NCBI GenBank assembly: GCA_050305935.1
Contig: JBNLGG010000012.1
Coordinates: 1-64,000 of the forward strand
Direction of reading: 5' to 3'
Source: CAJXNP01 sp050305935
GTDB lineage: Bacteria; Bacteroidota; Bacteroidia; Cytophagales; Cyclobacteriaceae
Length of the DNA: 64,000 nucleotides
Shown here: positions 50,772-60,253 of the stretch, piece after piece
How positions within the stretch are numbered: position 1 is the first letter of the stretch
How the letters are laid out: every line of letters begins with the position of its first letter
The notes under the pieces: model-generated
The model's database searches: none
Told to the model about the DNA's origin: nothing
The model's input: only the letters and a program-made list of their open reading frames with translations
Translations under genes and position numbers: made by a program

Positions 50772-52484
50772 ATGGCCTCAAAGAAAGACATCATTAAATT
50801 ATTCAGGCTTACAGCCTCGCTGATGGAAATTCATGGCGAAAATGAGTTTAAGACAAGGGTGTTTACCAACGCCGTCTTTAACCTGGAAAAACATGAGGGT
50901 GAACTGATCGGTCTTACAGAAGAGGAACTGGGAAAAATAGATGGAATAGGAAAATCAATGGCCTCCAATATCGCCCAAGTCCTGACAAGGGGTACCTTTG
51001 ATAAGCTGGAAGAATTGAAAGGAAGCACCCCGGAAGGCCTGCTCGACATTATCGATATCAAGGGGCTTGGCGCTAAAAAGGTGCGTATGCTTTGGAAGGA
51101 CCTTGGTATTTCATCCCTCGAAGAAATCAAAGAAGCGTGTGAACGGAATATAATTGCTTCCATAAAAGGATTTGGTGATCGCACGCAGGAAAATATTCTG
51201 AGGGAGGTTAATTACAAACTATCAAACAAATACAAGCTGCTGTATGCGGATGCAGAGGTCCTGGCGGAGGAGTGGCTTGAAAAGCTGAAAAAAATATTGC
51301 CGGAAGCCCGCATTGAAATAGCGGGTGAGGTGCGCAGAAAGATGGAAATTGTGGAGGAGGTAACCTTTGTTCTGGAAACCTCCGATGTTAGCAAAGCGAC
51401 ATCCAAACTGACTTCGACAGGAGGTATTGAATTTGATAAGTCCAAAAGCGGCCCATTCAATCTGAGGGGCACCTTCACTTCGAACGGTGTCAAAGTCCAG
51501 ATTGTGCTGGCAGGAAAAGAAGATTTTATAAATAAGCTGCTTCTGCATACCGGGTCGGAAAGACATTTGTCACTGACAAATAGCAGTGGAATCAATTTAT
51601 TCTCACTACTGATTGACAAGAAGTTTAAATCAGAAGACGAAGCTTATGAGACGCTTTCGATACCTTACGTTCTACCGGAATTAAGAGAGGGCTTGTTGGA
51701 ACAGGAATTGGGTGAAAGACCTTTAAAATTAATTGAATTCGGAGATCTGAAGGGAAGCATCCACAACCATTCTACCTACAGCGACGGAAAGAATACCCTA
51801 CGGGAGATGGCAGAGAAGTGTATTGAATTAGGATATGAATACCTGGGTATCTCCGATCATAGCAAATCTGCCTTTTATGCCGGTGGACTGCAAGAATATG
51901 CAGTAAAAAAGCAGCATGAGGAAATTGATCAATTAAATGAGGCACTCGCTCCTTTTAAGATTTTTAAGGGGATTGAGTCCGACATATTGAACGACGGCTT
52001 CCTTGATTACGAGCAGGATGTGCTGGCCTCATTTGATTTCATTGTTGCCTCCATACATAGTAATTTAAACATGGAAATGGCGAAAGCTACCAGCCGACTG
52101 ATTACGGCGATAAAGAACCCTTACACTACTTTTTTAGGGCATAGCACAGGAAGGTTGTTATTACGGAGAGAGGGATATCCCATTGATCACAAGGCTGTCA
52201 TCGATGCCTGTGCGGAAAACGGGGTCATCATTGAAATTAATGCCAACCCCTGGCGGCTGGATCTTGACTGGAGATGGGTCAACTATGCCATTAAGGCGGG
52301 AGTGATGTTAAGCATAAATCCTGATGCCCACGAGACCAAGGGCTTTGAAGATATGTATTATGGCATCCTGGTTGGCAGAAAAGGGGGCTTGACCAAAGAG
52401 ATGAATTTCAATAGCCTGGGCAAAGATGAAGTGGAAAAATATTTTAAAATGAGGAAGGAAAAAATAAATGAATCGGCAGTTTAG
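50772..52484 (+). CDS. PolX/PHP protein with degenerate polymerase site
   Basis: 570 residues. The N-terminal helix-hairpin-helix part has IDGIGKSMASNIAQVL and IKGLGAKKVRML. The Pol beta-like palm is recognisable by AGEVRR (184-189), but the following residues are EEVTFV where GDIDILV is usual, and VKVQIV where VDLRVV is usual, so all three catalytic aspartates appear missing. The C-terminal PHP domain is intact: HNHSTYSDG (331-339), SDHSKSAFYAGGL, ESDILNDG, ASIHSN, GHSTGRLLL and NPDAHE. It is probably a PHP-type exonuclease or phosphoesterase without polymerisation. Overlaps the next gene by 17 bases. Confidence 0.9.
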   Translation: MASKKDIIKLFRLTASLMEIHGENEFKTRVFTNAVFNLEKHEGELIGLTEEELGKIDGIGKSMASNIAQVLTRGTFDKLEELKGSTPEGLLDIIDIKGLGAKKVRMLWKDLGISSLEEIKEACERNIIASIKGFGDRTQENILREVNYKLSNKYKLLYADAEVLAEEWLEKLKKILPEARIEIAGEVRRKMEIVEEVTFVLETSDVSKATSKLTSTGGIEFDKSKSGPFNLRGTFTSNGVKVQIVLAGKEDFINKLLLHTGSERHLSLTNSSGINLFSLLIDKKFKSEDEAYETLSIPYVLPELREGLLEQELGERPLKLIEFGDLKGSIHNHSTYSDGKNTLREMAEKCIELGYEYLGISDHSKSAFYAGGLQEYAVKKQHEEIDQLNEALAPFKIFKGIESDILNDGFLDYEQDVLASFDFIVASIHSNLNMEMAKATSRLITAIKNPYTTFLGHSTGRLLLRREGYPIDHKAVIDACAENGVIIEINANPWRLDLDWRWVNYAIKAGVMLSINPDAHETKGFEDMYYGILVGRKGGLTKEMNFNSLGKDEVEKYFKMRKEKINESAV

Positions 52485-53496
52485 GAAAGTATTGATCATT
52501 CGGTTTTCGTCCATTGGCGATATTGTCTTAACCACCCCGGTTCCCAGATGTATTAAAACCCAGTTTCCGGATATTAAAGTTCACTATTGCACTAAGCGGT
52601 CGTTCCAGGCGCTGGTGGATCACAATCCATACATTGATAAAGTCCATTACCTGGAGGATAGCCTGTCGTCATTGATTTCAGAATTGAAAAAGGAAAATTT
52701 CGATTTTGTCGTTGATCTGCATCGAAACCTGCGTACGAAATTTATTAAGCTTTCGCTCGGAAAGCCAAGTGGTACCTTTGACAAACTCAATAAAGAAAAG
52801 TGGCTTTTTGTTAATCTTAAGATCAATAAGCTTCCGAATGTGCATATCGTTGACCGCTACCTGGATGCTGCCAAAGCGATTGGAATAAAAAATGATAACC
52901 TGGGCCTGGATTATTTTATTCCGGAGAAAGATCAGGTGGAATTGGAATGGCTTCCTTCCGAATTTAGAAGAGGGTTTGTGGCTGTGGTGATAGGGGCGAC
53001 TTACTACACTAAAAAATTACCCTATGAAAAGCTCGTGGAATTGTGTGATCGCATTGCGAAGCCCATCGTGCTGGTGGGGGGTAAGGAAGATGCTGAGATG
53101 GGGGAAAGGCTGGTCGGATTTTTTAAAAAGCAGGCCTCGACAGAACACCTGGAGGAAAAACTAGAAGAACTTGGTAAGAAGGCAATTTTATTCAACGCCT
53201 GTGGTAAATTTAACCTAAATCAATCGGCCGATATCATAAAAAAAGCAAGCTTTGTTTTTTCTCACGACACGGGAATGATGCATGTAGCCGCAGCTTTTAA
53301 GAAGTACACATTCAGCGTATGGGGAAATACGTTGCCGCAATTTGGCATGTATCCCTACAAAACAAAATTCACGGTTTTTGAAAACAACAAACTGGACTGT
53401 CGGCCTTGTTCTAAGTTAGGCTATCATAAATGTCCGAAAAAACACTTCAAATGTATGCGCGACATCAATTTTGATTTTTATCTCCCCGAGGAATGA
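52468..53496 (+). CDS. Glycosyltransferase family 9 (heptosyltransferase-like)
   Basis: 342 residues. GT-B fold with the N-terminal RKVLIIRFSSIGDIVLTTPV and the C-terminal nucleotide-binding FSHDTGMMHVAAAFKK and VFENNKLDCRPCSKLGYHKC. The family attaches heptose or related sugars to lipopolysaccharide core. Several Cys residues near the C-terminus (CRPC, CPKKHFKC) are notable; in other members a similar cluster occurs. Translationally coupled to the PolX-like gene. Confidence 0.9.
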   Translation: MNRQFRKVLIIRFSSIGDIVLTTPVPRCIKTQFPDIKVHYCTKRSFQALVDHNPYIDKVHYLEDSLSSLISELKKENFDFVVDLHRNLRTKFIKLSLGKPSGTFDKLNKEKWLFVNLKINKLPNVHIVDRYLDAAKAIGIKNDNLGLDYFIPEKDQVELEWLPSEFRRGFVAVVIGATYYTKKLPYEKLVELCDRIAKPIVLVGGKEDAEMGERLVGFFKKQASTEHLEEKLEELGKKAILFNACGKFNLNQSADIIKKASFVFSHDTGMMHVAAAFKKYTFSVWGNTLPQFGMYPYKTKFTVFENNKLDCRPCSKLGYHKCPKKHFKCMRDINFDFYLPEE

Positions 53497-53520
53497 AAAG
53501 GGGGTGTGTAATTATTTTTT

Positions 53521-54411
53521 ATGGATAAGAAAGATTTCCGTCCGATACGCAATCTTTTTTCATTTTCCCGAAAAGAACTTTCCGGATTTTATGCCCTGTC
53601 ATTTATCATAATACTCTTCATTTCATTGCCATATTTGTCTGAATTCCTGCTGGCCGGTGACCAGGTGGGTAAGCAGGAAAGCGACCAACTGGACAGCCTG
53701 GTAAGTTTAATGGAATCCGAAAACCAAAGGACTTTTTTCCGTTTTGATCCCAATACCATATCGATTGACAGCTTGAAGCTGCTTGGTGTTTGCGAAGAAA
53801 TTGCGTCGGTTTGGCTAAATTACGTTGCTTCTGGCGGGAGGTTTTCCAAGCCCTCGGATATCAAAAAAATTTATGGGTTTGACTCCTTATTGGCTGGTAG
53901 CTTACTTCCTTATGTTGTGATTCCGGGTTCGAAAAAAGAGAGGAAGGAAGAGACTGAAGTCCACAATTATGAAAAGTATGATCGCCCAAAAGGGAGTACA
54001 GAAAAAAGCAATTTTGAAAAGAAAGACATCAATGCCGCTGCGTCGCAAGATTTAATACAGGTGTTTGGAATTGGCGAGGTCTTGTCAAGCAGAATAATTA
54101 AGTACAGAAATTTACTTGGCGGATTTGTAACAATGAACCAGTTACATGAAGTCTATGGGCTGGATTCATTGGTTGTTTCTGAACTCCGCGAGAGGTACTA
54201 TGTGGAGAAATCGTTTAGTCCGAAAAAGATCAATATCAACACTGCTGAATATAAGACTGTCCTTAGGCATCCCTACTTGTCAAAAGAATTGACGGATAAA
54301 CTTTTTGAGGTAAGAAATCAAAAGGATTATGTTTTTACTGAGCGAAATTTTAGACAACTTGTAGATAATGATTCGGTCTGTTTTATTGTTTTACCATATA
54401 TTGAGTTTTAA
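53521..54411 (+). CDS. ComEA-like helix-hairpin-helix protein
   Basis: 296 residues. One transmembrane helix near residues 25-42 (FYALSFIIILFISLPYLS) anchors it to the membrane, and three helix-hairpin-helix units follow: SIDSLKLLGVCEEIASVWLNY, DLIQVFGIGEVLSSRIIKYR and ININTAEYKTVLRHPYLS. ComEA-type proteins bind DNA in the periplasm for uptake; such longer homologues with several units are common in Bacteroidota. It precedes the large helicase by 15 bases; other competence genes are absent. Confidence 0.85.
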   Translation: MDKKDFRPIRNLFSFSRKELSGFYALSFIIILFISLPYLSEFLLAGDQVGKQESDQLDSLVSLMESENQRTFFRFDPNTISIDSLKLLGVCEEIASVWLNYVASGGRFSKPSDIKKIYGFDSLLAGSLLPYVVIPGSKKERKEETEVHNYEKYDRPKGSTEKSNFEKKDINAAASQDLIQVFGIGEVLSSRIIKYRNLLGGFVTMNQLHEVYGLDSLVVSELRERYYVEKSFSPKKININTAEYKTVLRHPYLSKELTDKLFEVRNQKDYVFTERNFRQLVDNDSVCFIVLPYIEF

Positions 54412-54426
54412 TTTTTACGAGTTCTG

Positions 54427-57400
54427 ATGCAACAAATCCTGCAGCAATATTTAAAAAGACTTACCAATCTTTCAGGCAATAACCGTTCATTATTGCTGCT
54501 GAAATTGCTGGTAAACCAATTCATTGACCTTCATTCTTTTGATTTTGTTGATAACAAACCTTCGTTTCAGATTATTGCCCAGTTAATTTCGGGAAAGTCA
54601 AAGATAAAGTTATCTGACGCTTTTAATAGCAGGAATGAGGTAACTAATCAGCTAAGTATGCGGTTAAAGCGCCTAAACAGAATCGAAAAATATATTTTCC
54701 AGGAAAGGGGGGCAAAGGATTTGTTTATCGGATGGCCGTTTATCCGTGGCAAGTTTGCCGACGGTACTCCGGTCCGCTGTCCATTACTATTTTTTCCGGT
54801 GGAATTGGATAACAGCGACAATGCCTGGTACTTAAAAACAAGGAGTGACGTAAATATTACCTTTAATAAGTCCTTTTTATTGGCCTATGCCCACTACAAC
54901 AAGGTGCAATTGGCCGACGAGTTTATAGAGCGTGTTTTTGATGATTTTGATAAAGACAGCACGGTATTCAGGACCTCCCTGTATCAACTTCTCAAAGAGA
55001 GCAACATTGAACTGAATTTCAATCAGGAAAATTTTCTTGATCAGCTCTCTGATTTCGTCAATTTCAAAAAGAATGATTTCATTTCCACTCAGAAAGATGG
55101 TGAGCTAAAGCTATTTCCGGAGGCGGTATTAGGCATTTTTCCGCAGGCAGGATCTTACCTTGTGCCCGATTATATGCACATGCTTGATAATGAAAACTAC
55201 GCTGATATCGAGGAGTTCTTTTTTTCAAGGACATTATTGGAGGATAAAGAGGAATATAAGAAGCATTCCTCGACTTTCTATTCATTCCTAAATAAAGTAA
55301 AAGAAGAAGAAACATTTACACCATTTAAGATGGATGCCTACCAGGAAAATGCCATCAAAGCAGTTAAAAGAGGTAATTCCCTGGTAGTGCAGGGGCCTCC
55401 CGGCACAGGAAAATCCCAACTGATTTGTAATCTTCTGTCTGACTTTATGGCACGTGGTAAAAAGGTGCTACTTGTTTGTCAAAAAAAGGCTGCCCTGGAT
55501 GTCGTCTATGACCGGCTGAAGGAGCAGGGCATGAGCGATTTTGTCGCGCTCGTGCATGATTTTAAAAATGACAGGAAGGAAATCTACGAGAAGATCTTTA
55601 AGCAGATCGACAGGGTACAGGAGTACCAGCTCAAAAATAATAGCCTCGATTTTATTCAGTTGGAGAGAAGCTTTTTACAGTCCTCCAGAAAGATTGATCA
55701 AATTACGGAGGAGCTTGATGAATTTAAGTTTGCGCTTTTCGATGAAAAGGAGGCTGGAGTTTCCATTAAGGAACTGTATCTCACTAGTAATCAAACTATT
55801 CCGGGAATAAATATTAAACAGGAATTTAAATTTTTTAAGGTAAATGATGCTCAGCCTTTTATTGATAAGCTGACTATTTATTATCAGTATTACAAAAAGT
55901 TCTCTTTGGATGACTACACCTGGAGGGTGAGGAAATCATTTGCTGGTTATGGTATATCAGATCTTCAGAGAATTCGCGAGGACATTGCTGAAATACCTTG
56001 CGTTCAGCGGGACTTTTCAAAAAAGGTAGAACACCTATGTGGATCCCACATGGATTTTGATTCGGGAATGAAAATTTTTGAGGGCAAGGATAAGCTTTTG
56101 CAAATGTTAAGCCTGCTGGACAGCGAAAAGATTTATCAGTACTTTTCATTCATTATTCAAAACCAGGATCACAGCCCGGATTTACTATGGCTAAATAACG
56201 CTGAGCGTAATCTTCTGTCGTGTTTTCGGGAAACCGGCCCTGAAACCAGTCTTTCTAAGGAAGAGTTGGGGAAGGTTCAGAAAATTTTGAAGGAACGGAT
56301 GGATTCCAAGAAAAACATTTTCAAATATTTCGGATGGTCCTTGTTTTCAAAAGAAAAGGTTTTTTTACACAAAGTATTGGCAGACAATGGCCTTACCAGT
56401 AAGAAAAAGCAGTTGAAGATCCTTGAGCAAAAAATAGATAACAGGCTCAACCTGGAGCACAATTTGACCAAGTTGCGAGAGACGAAATGGCTCATTGAAT
56501 TACCGGATTCATTTGATATTCATGATTACATTCATTGGTTTGAGGAGCAGAAAAAGGCCCTGAGTAGCCTCGTCCTTTATAATCAATTCAGGAATATCAA
56601 GGAGTATCTGTCGACTGTTAAGCTGTCCTACTCAGAATTCAAGGAGAAGACTGCAAAACTCGTTGACTTATCAGAAACCCTTCCTCCTAAGAAACAAAAG
56701 TGGTTAACTTATTTCAAGGAGTCCAGAATCGACACCCTTCTTACCAAGCCCGAGCTGGAGGAAAGGATGCTTTTGGAACTGAATGCGGATTTTGATTCAC
56801 TCTGCGACTTCGACAATCTTCAGGAGTCTTTGGAGTCGCATGAAGTTTCAGTGATCAACAAGCTGATGGAAGAATTTGAAAATTCCGATAAAAAGGCGGA
56901 TGTGGTCGAAGTCTTTCTCAATAGCCTGAAGTTGGCGTGGATAGAATACCTGGAAAATAAATTCCCGGTACTACGATCTGTGAATTCCCTTCGCTTTGAA
57001 AAGATGCAGAAGGATCTCCAGGAGGAGGCTAAGAAGAAGCTGAAAATCAGCAATGACATCGTGCTTCTTAAGGCCAGGGAGCAAACCTATGAAAACGTGG
57101 AGTATAATAAACTCAACAACATGGTCACTTACCGGGACCTCGCTCATCAGGTGACAAAAAAGCGGATGATATGGCCTATCAGACGACTGGTTTCGACGTT
57201 TTCAGATGAATTGTACAACCTGGTGCCCTGTTGGATGGCAAGCCCGGAGTCGGTATCAGCGATTTTCCCGATGCAGCAAAATTTTGACCTGGTAATATTC
57301 GATGAGGCTTCGCAGTGTTTTGCAGAGCGGGGCATTCCTGCGATGTATCGTGGTAAACAAGTATTGATTACCGGCGACTCCAAACAATTAAGTCCCTTTG

Positions 57401-58470
57401 ATTTATACAAAGTACGATGGGACGATGAAAACGAAGAACAGGAAGATCCTGCGTTGGAAGTTGATTCCCTGCTTGACCTCGGTGAGAGGTATTTGATGCA
57501 GGTGCAATTAAAAGGCCACTATCGAAGCAAATCGCTTGATCTCATCGATTTTTCAAACCAGGCATTCTATCAGGGAAATCTCACCTTGCTTCCAGACCGC
57601 CATGTCGTAAACAGTAACGAGCCAGCTATCGAGTATATCAAAACGGAAGGTATTTGGGAAAAGAACCGGAACGAGATTGAGGCTCGGAGAGTAGCCGATA
57701 TTTATGGTCAGATATCCAATAAACACCCAAAAAAGGAGGTGGGGATTATTACCTTCAATGTGCAGCAGCAGGATCTTATATTAGATATTTTAGAAGAAGA
57801 GGCGATTAAAAATAAAACGACGCTCCCTGATTCGTTGTTTGTGAAAAACATTGAGAATGTTCAGGGAGATGAGAAGGACATCATCATTTTTTCGGTTGCC
57901 TATGCCCCCGGCCCAAATGGTGTGATGAAACATCAGTTCGGAAGTCTCAATGTCAGAAATGGTGAAAATCGTCTAAATGTGGCTGTCACAAGGGCAAGGG
58001 AAAAAATCATCGTGGTGTGCAGTATCCTGCCGCAGCAATTGAAAATAGAAGAAACTAAAAACGAAGGTCCTAAGTTGCTTCGCAAGTATCTTCAGTATGC
58101 CCTGGAAGTATCTGAGGGCAAGTTTAAACCGACGATCGGGCAGAGGCGACATAGCACGACCTGGTATTTGAAGGATAAGATTTCAGAAATGCTGGCGAAA
58201 AACCAAAACGGTTTCCAATTTGAGGAAGAAATGCCTTTCGCCGATTTGACAATAAAAAGGAATAAGAAATACCTGGGCCTTGTACTGACGGATGACGATC
58301 TGTACCATCAGAGCATATCAATTAAAGACATGCATGTGTACACACCCTTTACACTGAGCTTTAAAAATTGGAAGTTTAGGGCTTTTTCGTCCAGGGAATT
58401 TTGGCACAGCAAGGAAAATATTCAGGAAATCCTGCTCAAATTTGCCGACTATTGCGACACTGAAATTTAA
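54427..58470 (+). CDS. SF1 helicase (COG1112-type) with decayed nuclease tail
   Basis: 1347 residues. Helicase domain 1 begins near residue 310: Walker A QGPPGTGKSQLICNLL. A long helical insert (about 390-930) separates it from Walker B FDLVIFDEASQCF and TGDSKQLSPFDL. Domain 2 has LKGHYRSKS, NVQGDEKDIIIFSVAYAPG and VAVTRAREKIIVVCS. The last 110 residues align with the MTES_1575/Vsr-like nuclease fold of relatives (YLGLVLTDDDLYH, NWKFRAFSSREFWHS), but catalytic acids look changed. Such helicases act in DNA repair or phage defence; no other defence gene is beside it. The stop overlaps gldH by four bases. Confidence 0.85.
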   Translation: MQQILQQYLKRLTNLSGNNRSLLLLKLLVNQFIDLHSFDFVDNKPSFQIIAQLISGKSKIKLSDAFNSRNEVTNQLSMRLKRLNRIEKYIFQERGAKDLFIGWPFIRGKFADGTPVRCPLLFFPVELDNSDNAWYLKTRSDVNITFNKSFLLAYAHYNKVQLADEFIERVFDDFDKDSTVFRTSLYQLLKESNIELNFNQENFLDQLSDFVNFKKNDFISTQKDGELKLFPEAVLGIFPQAGSYLVPDYMHMLDNENYADIEEFFFSRTLLEDKEEYKKHSSTFYSFLNKVKEEETFTPFKMDAYQENAIKAVKRGNSLVVQGPPGTGKSQLICNLLSDFMARGKKVLLVCQKKAALDVVYDRLKEQGMSDFVALVHDFKNDRKEIYEKIFKQIDRVQEYQLKNNSLDFIQLERSFLQSSRKIDQITEELDEFKFALFDEKEAGVSIKELYLTSNQTIPGINIKQEFKFFKVNDAQPFIDKLTIYYQYYKKFSLDDYTWRVRKSFAGYGISDLQRIREDIAEIPCVQRDFSKKVEHLCGSHMDFDSGMKIFEGKDKLLQMLSLLDSEKIYQYFSFIIQNQDHSPDLLWLNNAERNLLSCFRETGPETSLSKEELGKVQKILKERMDSKKNIFKYFGWSLFSKEKVFLHKVLADNGLTSKKKQLKILEQKIDNRLNLEHNLTKLRETKWLIELPDSFDIHDYIHWFEEQKKALSSLVLYNQFRNIKEYLSTVKLSYSEFKEKTAKLVDLSETLPPKKQKWLTYFKESRIDTLLTKPELEERMLLELNADFDSLCDFDNLQESLESHEVSVINKLMEEFENSDKKADVVEVFLNSLKLAWIEYLENKFPVLRSVNSLRFEKMQKDLQEEAKKKLKISNDIVLLKAREQTYENVEYNKLNNMVTYRDLAHQVTKKRMIWPIRRLVSTFSDELYNLVPCWMASPESVSAIFPMQQNFDLVIFDEASQCFAERGIPAMYRGKQVLITGDSKQLSPFDLYKVRWDDENEEQEDPALEVDSLLDLGERYLMQVQLKGHYRSKSLDLIDFSNQAFYQGNLTLLPDRHVVNSNEPAIEYIKTEGIWEKNRNEIEARRVADIYGQISNKHPKKEVGIITFNVQQQDLILDILEEEAIKNKTTLPDSLFVKNIENVQGDEKDIIIFSVAYAPGPNGVMKHQFGSLNVRNGENRLNVAVTRAREKIIVVCSILPQQLKIEETKNEGPKLLRKYLQYALEVSEGKFKPTIGQRRHSTTWYLKDKISEMLAKNQNGFQFEEEMPFADLTIKRNKKYLGLVLTDDDLYHQSISIKDMHVYTPFTLSFKNWKFRAFSSREFWHSKENIQEILLKFADYCDTEI

Positions 58471-58949
58471 TTGCCTGTTTCTGATTCCGCGACTTTGAAG
58501 CCAATGGCCAGGATGTGCTTTAGTGTATCCTGCCTCATAAATTGGTCGAACCTCAGACTATACTTCCCAGCTTTTGAAAAAGTATACCCTGGTAAAAAAA
58601 CCCGTTCGATATCGTAAGTATCCCCCAATCCGTCGCCCAGCGGTTTACCGGTTTTTGGATCAAAAACTACCAGGTTGTGGAGCTTTTCGGTGATTACATT
58701 TCCTGCGCTGTCTTCGAGGTAATACTGGATATACAGGTTTTGAAATTCATAGTCTATGGAATTCCTCACGAAAAAGCTCAGGTCATAACGCTTATCTGCA
58801 TCCTCTATTTCGAAGGGTATGCTTACGGGCTCTCTCCAAAGCCAAAAGCCTTCCTTAAAATCTATTTTTTTTTCGAATACTGCATCAGAGCAAGACCAAA
58901 GAATAACGGTAAACAGGATTAGAAATCGTATGGGCTTAATTTTTTGCAT
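58467..58949 (-). CDS. gldH: Gliding motility lipoprotein GldH
   Basis: 160 residues from the ATG at 58949. The signal peptide ends in LFTVILWSC (Cys20), followed by a beta-rich domain with KKIDFKEGFWLWREPVSIPFEI and FFVRNSIDYEFQNLYIQYYL typical of GldH. It is required for gliding and type IX secretion-dependent functions in Flavobacterium. A longer reading to 59048 covers the ricT repeat tail in another frame and is discarded. It overlaps the end of ricT by 14 bases. Confidence 0.88.
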   Translation of the reverse strand: MQKIKPIRFLILFTVILWSCSDAVFEKKIDFKEGFWLWREPVSIPFEIEDADKRYDLSFFVRNSIDYEFQNLYIQYYLEDSAGNVITEKLHNLVVFDPKTGKPLGDGLGDTYDIERVFLPGYTFSKAGKYSLRFDQFMRQDTLKHILAIGFKVAESETGN

Positions 58950-60195
58950 TGTTATTTCTATTGTTCTTGTTGTTTCGATTTCCCCTGTTGTTTCTGTTGC
59001 CTTTATTGTTTTTTGGACCCTGATTGTCTTTGTTATCTCTGTTGTCAATGTTTTCCCGGCTGTCCCGCTTTTTTCCCCATCGCTTGTTTTTCTTTTTCTT
59101 TTTGTCCTTCTTCTTGAATTTGGAATCCATTCTTTCCAGGTCTTTGTTCAATGCCTGTGATGCGTCCGGGTTAACTTCGATCTCATCTTCATGGAGTGTG
59201 GCTGGCTTTTTACCCTTCTTATTTAACTCCAGAATTTCTTTTACCCTTTCTGCTTCCACCGGGATCCATGAGTTTTCATTTTGATAGCCAAACCAAAGTA
59301 TTTTCTTGAAGATATCGGTTTTTTGTAGCACGGCATCCCCTTTTTCAGTTTGCAGGGGTGCTTCCACCTCGGGAATTTCCTTGAGCGCTTCCATGTAGGT
59401 GTCCAGCTCGTAATTCAGACAGCACTTCAGCCTGCCACATTGCCCGGATAGTTTGCTTGGGTTTAACGACAGGTTTTGATACCTGGCGGCGGTGGTAGAA
59501 ACACTCTTAAAATCGGTTAGCCAGGTAGAGCAGCACAATTCACGTCCGCAACTGCCAATACCTCCTATGCGGCTGGCTTCCTGGCGCAGGCTAATCTGTC
59601 GCATTTCTATCCGTATTCTAAATTCGGAAGCGAGGACTTTGATGAGTTCCCGAAAATCCACCCGGTCGTCTGCGGAGTAGTAAAAAGTAGCTTTATTTCC
59701 ATCTGCCTGAAACTCCACATCCGTCAACTTCATTGCCAGTTTTTGGTCAATGATGATCTCGCGGGTGCGGTACATGATGGAGACTTCTTTTTCCTGCATT
59801 TCCTGGAATTTACTTAAATCCCGATCGTTGGCAACGCGATAGATAGAGCGGATATTTTGATCATCGTCCACCTTTTTCTTCTTCATCTGCAACCGGACAA
59901 GTTCTCCCTGTAATGATACGTTGCCGATATGATGACCATTAGGTACGTCCACCACTACAGCATCACCGGTATATAAGGGGAGGTTTTCAGTGTTTCTGAA
60001 AAATTCTTTTCGGCCGTTTTTAAAACGGACCTCTACTACATTGAATTTATTGCCCGAAAAGTCATCCATGTCAGACAACCAATCGAACACGTTTAATTTA
60101 TTACAACCTTCGGTTCCACAAGTTCCATTGTTTTTGCATCCTGAAGGGCTTCCTTTATCGTTATCTGTGGTATTACACGTGCTACATCCCGCCAT
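58936..60195 (-). CDS. ricT: RicT/PSP1-type protein with Asn/Arg-rich tail
   Basis: 419 residues. An N-terminal Cys-rich segment (CSTCNTT, CKNNGTCGTEGC, 1-31) may bind metal. The PSP1 domain follows (about 55-290) with GGIGSCGRELCCSTWL and CGRLKCCLNYELDTY, whose cysteines hold the iron-sulfur cluster in B. subtilis RicT. The C-terminal 60 residues are an Asn/Arg/Lys repeat (RDSRENIDNRDNKDNQG onward). In B. subtilis RicT helps RNase Y mRNA processing; here its role near gldH is unknown. Follows purD by 58 bases on the same strand. Confidence 0.9.
   Translation of the reverse strand: MAGCSTCNTTDNDKGSPSGCKNNGTCGTEGCNKLNVFDWLSDMDDFSGNKFNVVEVRFKNGRKEFFRNTENLPLYTGDAVVVDVPNGHHIGNVSLQGELVRLQMKKKKVDDDQNIRSIYRVANDRDLSKFQEMQEKEVSIMYRTREIIIDQKLAMKLTDVEFQADGNKATFYYSADDRVDFRELIKVLASEFRIRIEMRQISLRQEASRIGGIGSCGRELCCSTWLTDFKSVSTTAARYQNLSLNPSKLSGQCGRLKCCLNYELDTYMEALKEIPEVEAPLQTEKGDAVLQKTDIFKKILWFGYQNENSWIPVEAERVKEILELNKKGKKPATLHEDEIEVNPDASQALNKDLERMDSKFKKKDKKKKKNKRWGKKRDSRENIDNRDNKDNQGPKNNKGNRNNRGNRNNKNNRNNNAKN
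58952..59060. repeat. Asn/Arg-codon repeat tract in the ricT tail
   Basis: Tandem imperfect AAC/AAT and AGA/CGA/AAA codons encode the ricT C-terminal tail. The tract supplies the DNA immediately before the gldH start. Tracts like this vary in length between strains. Confidence 0.65.
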
Positions 60196-60253
60196 ATCTT
60201 GTTCTTTTTAAAAAGACAAATTTGAAATTAGTAAAATAGCGGAAATTATAAAA

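Noticed and set aside
54427..58470. Complete phage-defence island around the large helicase
   Set aside because: Flanking genes are housekeeping (glycosyltransferase, ComEA-like, gldH, ricT), with no methylase, toxin, or other effector.
58950..59048. 33-residue N-terminal extension of gldH
   Set aside because: Its Thr/Glu-rich sequence is the ricT repeat read in another frame; the lipoprotein signal starts at the ATG 58949.
58952..59060. CRISPR array or minisatellite suggested by the repeat tract
   Set aside because: The repeats are codon repeats in a coding tail; there are no spacers and no cas genes.
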